This document shows, in pieces, positions 46,866 through 49,037 of a stretch of DNA of 49,037 nt. The stretch spans positions 1 through 49,037 of the forward strand of contig DGLB01000042.1 in NCBI GenBank assembly GCA_002387845.1, written 5' to 3'. Each line of letters begins with the position of its first letter. Within the stretch, counting starts at the first letter, position 1. The notes under the pieces were generated by a model, which did no database searches, had not been told where the DNA came from, and saw only the letters and a program-made list of their open reading frames with translations. The stretch is from Stenotrophomonas maltophilia. GTDB lineage: Bacteria > Pseudomonadota > Gammaproteobacteria > Xanthomonadales > Xanthomonadaceae. The position numbers and the translations under genes were made by a program.

Positions 46866-47738
46866 GTGCCTGACAACCTGCCCCTGCCATCCATTGGTCT
46901 TACCGGCGCGTTTACGCGTCTTTCCGGTCACCGTCTGCTCAGCCTGCGCGGGCCCGACGCCGCGGTGTTTGCCCAGGCCCAGTTCGCCAACGACGTGACC
47001 GCCCTGCCCCTGCGGCACTGGCAGTGGAGCGCCTGGCTGAGCCCGAAAGGCCGCACGCTGGCGGTGTTCCAGCTGCTGCGGGTCGAAGACGATCACGTGA
47101 TGCTGGTGCTGGCCGACGGCGATGTTGATGCGATTGCGTCGCAATTGCAGCGCTTCGTGTTCCGTCGCAAGTTGAAAGTGGAACTGCGCGGCAACCTGGG
47201 CGTGGCTGGCAGCTTCAGCGCGCCGGAAGCGGCCAGCGGCACCGCGATTGCGCAGAATGACCAGATCCTGGAGCTGGATGTGGGCAGCGACGCGCTGCCG
47301 CGCACGCTGTGGATCGGCCCTGCCGAGGCGGCACTGGCCGAGGACGCGGGGTTTGCGCTGGCCTGGCGTCAGTCCGATCTGCGCTACGGGCTGCCCCGGT
47401 TGGAGGCCGACCAGCTGGAGGCGTGGACGCCGCAGCAGCTGGGCCTGGACCGGTTGAACGGCTACAGCGTGAAGAAGGGGTGCTACCCGGGCCAGGAAAT
47501 CGTGGCGCGCACGCATTTCCTGGGCAAGGCCAAGCGGTCGCTGCAGCTGCTGCGCGTAGGCGACGGGGTGGCCAGTGGCGCGCGCGTGTCGCAGAACGAC
47601 GCGGAGATCGGCACCGTGGCCAGCGTGGCCGGTGACCTGGCGCTGGCCGTGTTGCCGCTGGAGCTGGGCGATGGTGCGTTGAGCGTGGGCGGTGTCGAGG
47701 CACATCCGGTGCCGTTGCTTGAAGGTCTCGCGCGCTGA
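46866..47738 (+). CDS. ygfZ: YgfZ folate-binding Fe-S enzyme maturation protein
   Basis: 290 residues from GTG 46866 (VPDNLPLPSIG); the frame stays open upstream but overlaps the SDHAF4-like gene. LSLRGPDAAVFAQAQFANDV resembles the GcvT-like folate fold, and VKKGCYPGQEIVARTHFLGK contains the invariant KGCYxGQE with the functional Cys. It is needed for activity of some [4Fe-4S] enzymes, a role relevant to the SDH cluster facing it. The divergent intergenic region is only 39 bases, so promoters must overlap coding sequence. Confidence 0.94.
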   Translation: MPDNLPLPSIGLTGAFTRLSGHRLLSLRGPDAAVFAQAQFANDVTALPLRHWQWSAWLSPKGRTLAVFQLLRVEDDHVMLVLADGDVDAIASQLQRFVFRRKLKVELRGNLGVAGSFSAPEAASGTAIAQNDQILELDVGSDALPRTLWIGPAEAALAEDAGFALAWRQSDLRYGLPRLEADQLEAWTPQQLGLDRLNGYSVKKGCYPGQEIVARTHFLGKAKRSLQLLRVGDGVASGARVSQNDAEIGTVASVAGDLALAVLPLELGDGALSVGGVEAHPVPLLEGLAR

Positions 47739-47749
47739 CAGACAGCGCA

Positions 47750-47768
47750 GGACACGCCATGCGCGTCC
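47750..47768 (+). terminator. Hairpin after ygfZ
   Basis: GGACACGC/GCGCGTCC with a CAT loop, one mismatch, 12 bases past the ygfZ stop and just before the convergent ABC ATPase stop. It is near-identical to the hairpin at 29201-29219, so it is probably a member of a repeated family. Confidence 0.45.
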
Positions 47769-47782
47769 AACGCAATCTCGCA

Positions 47783-48877
47783 TCACGCGTCGTGATTCAA
47801 GCGCTCGCCGGACTCCGCATCAAAGAAGTGCAGCCCCTGCGACTGGATCGCCACGCGGATGGATTCCCCGACCGCCGGCAGTACCTGCGGTGCCACGCGC
47901 ATCACCAGCGCCTGCTCACCGTGGCGCATGTTGACGAAGATCTCATTGCCCACCGGCTCGATGCCCTCGATCTCCGCATCGAATCCATGCGCATCGCTGG
48001 CAGCGGCCGGCTGCAGATGCTCCGGGCGCACGCCGACGGCGATCGCCCTGCCCACCCATGCCGCATCCACCGCTGCCTCGCCCAGCGGCGCGCGCAGTGA
48101 AGCCTGCGCCACCACCAGCCCTTCTGCCCCACGCTCCAGCGTCCCGCGCAGCACGTTCATCGCCGGGCTGCCAAGGAAGCCGGCCACGAACAGGTTGGCC
48201 GGGCGGTCGTACAGCGCCATCGGCGTGTCGATCTGCTGGATGATGCCGTCCTTGAGCACCACGATGCGCTGGCCCAGGGTCATGGCTTCGACCTGGTCGT
48301 GGGTGACGTAGATCATGGTGGTGCCGAGCTTGCGGTGCAGCTGTGCGATTTCCGTACGCACGCTGTGGCGCAGCTTGGCATCCAGGTTGGACAGCGGCTC
48401 GTCGAGCAGGAACACCGCCGGCTCGCGCACCAGCGCACGGCCCAGCGCCACGCGCTGGCGCTGGCCGCCGGACATCGCCTTGGGCAGCTTGTCCAGCATC
48501 TCGGTCAAGCCCAGGGTCTGCGCCGCCTCGTTGACGCGCCTGGCAATGGTGGCCTTGTCGTGGCCGCGCAGCTTCAGCCCGAAGGCCAGGTTCTCGGCCA
48601 CGGTCATGTGCGGGTACAGCGCGTAGCTCTGGAACACCATGGCGATGTCCCGGTCCTTCGGGGCCACGTCGTTGACCACCCGGTCACCAATGGTCAGGGT
48701 GCCGCCGCTGATCTCCTCCAGGCCCGCCACCATGCGCAGCAGGGTGGACTTGCCACACCCGGACGGCCCCACCAGCACCATCAGTTCGCCATCGGCCACC
48801 TCGAACGTGGCTCCCTGCACGGCCACCTGGCCGTTGTCGTACACCTTGCGCACGCCCTGCAACTGCACTTTTGCCAT
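47783..48877 (-). CDS. ugpC: Carbohydrate ABC transporter ATPase (UgpC/MalK type)
   Basis: 364 residues from ATG 48877 (MAKVQLQGVRKVYDNG). Walker A GPSGCGKST, Q-loop VFQSYALYPHMTVAENL, signature MSGGQRQRVALGRALVR, Walker B FLLDEPLSNLDAKL and YVTHDQVEAMTL define the ATPase. The C-terminal 130 residues are the MalK/UgpC-type regulatory beta barrel (TOBE), including VGVRPEHLQP. It would energise import of one or more sugars, possibly shared between permeases (MsiK-like). No permease genes are in view, and the gene stops at the window edge side upstream. A LacI-type operator lies about 130 bases before the start. Confidence 0.93.
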   Translation of the reverse strand: MAKVQLQGVRKVYDNGQVAVQGATFEVADGELMVLVGPSGCGKSTLLRMVAGLEEISGGTLTIGDRVVNDVAPKDRDIAMVFQSYALYPHMTVAENLAFGLKLRGHDKATIARRVNEAAQTLGLTEMLDKLPKAMSGGQRQRVALGRALVREPAVFLLDEPLSNLDAKLRHSVRTEIAQLHRKLGTTMIYVTHDQVEAMTLGQRIVVLKDGIIQQIDTPMALYDRPANLFVAGFLGSPAMNVLRGTLERGAEGLVVAQASLRAPLGEAAVDAAWVGRAIAVGVRPEHLQPAAASDAHGFDAEIEGIEPVGNEIFVNMRHGEQALVMRVAPQVLPAVGESIRVAIQSQGLHFFDAESGERLNHDA

Positions 48878-49010
48878 ATCACCCATTCCAGTCCGCCCGT
48901 TCTCCGGGCTGTTGTGCGGAACTGCCTTCGGCCCTCCCGATGGCAGGTCGATGGCGTGGTGCCGCATGACGGCGACCACTGCAATCGAATACAGTCTGCG
49001 CATTCTGCCA

Positions 49011-49024
49011 TGTAAACGTTTTCA
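49011..49024. promoter_or_regulatory. LacI/GalR-type operator
   Basis: TGTAAACGTTTTCA is a 14-bp near-palindrome centred on CG, matching the TGNAAACGTTTNCA pattern bound by LacI-family sugar repressors. CTGCCA/TGGCAG flank it further out (49005-49032). It is upstream of the ABC ATPase, so carbohydrate-dependent control is plausible; the site is at the window edge and could also serve a gene beyond it. Confidence 0.6.
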
Positions 49025-49037
49025 CGTGGCAGTATCC

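Overview
The window is a GC-rich gammaproteobacterial chromosome segment. Gene content points to Xanthomonadaceae and most likely to Stenotrophomonas: a complete efflux locus laid out like smeU1-V-W-U2-X with a divergent LysR gene (smeRv type), and many short palindromes beginning with GTAG that look like the SMAG/REP elements of Stenotrophomonas. No tRNA, rRNA, CRISPR array, insertion sequence or obvious prophage was found.

Layout. 1-830: a gene-poor stretch with a compact, possibly pseudoknotted RNA-like leader (about 408-550), an 18-codon ORF and a ribbon-helix-helix regulator. 834-1847: a secreted serine hydrolase. 2036-9349: a 2437-residue protein with dermonecrotic-toxin-like architecture, whose last 150 residues look like a nucleic-acid deaminase toxin domain. 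9443-10735: a secreted endonuclease/exonuclease/phosphatase-family protein and a small membrane protein. 10888-19839: the Sme-type RND efflux operon and its regulator. 20032-23206: an OmpA lipoprotein, photolyase and an exported inorganic pyrophosphatase. 23380-28411: a tightly coupled operon (TonB-dependent receptor, beta-propeller phytase, purple-acid-phosphatase-like enzyme) that probably scavenges phosphate from phytate; an 11-cytosine run in the receptor signal-peptide codons suggests phase variation. 28554-32559: upp, psiF, a metallo-beta-lactamase-fold hydrolase, ggt and a ferredoxin. 32686-34355: a lipoprotein, coaD and rsmD. 34713-39864: htpG with a sigma-32-like promoter, an orphan flagellar-rod-like protein, ftsY, mutY and yggX. 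39890-46826: a leftward block running SDHAF4-like, sdhC, sdhD, sdhA, sdhB, sdhE, ygfX, lolC/E, lolD, then a separate lipoprotein. 46866-48877: ygfZ and a sugar ABC ATPase preceded by a LacI-type operator at the window edge.

Functional links. The SDH block collects structural subunits with three helpers: SDHAF4 and SdhE (flavinylation/assembly) and, divergently, YgfZ (Fe-S enzyme maturation). The phytate operon sits one gene away from psiF, a phosphate-starvation family. REP elements lie between many genes and have also entered coding sequence, in the acidic domain of ftsY and at the N-terminus of mutY.

Most worth following up: the giant deaminase-tipped protein without a recognisable immunity gene, the structured leader at 408-550, the poly-C tract, the small ORF coupled to smeU1, and the REP-derived insertion in ftsY.
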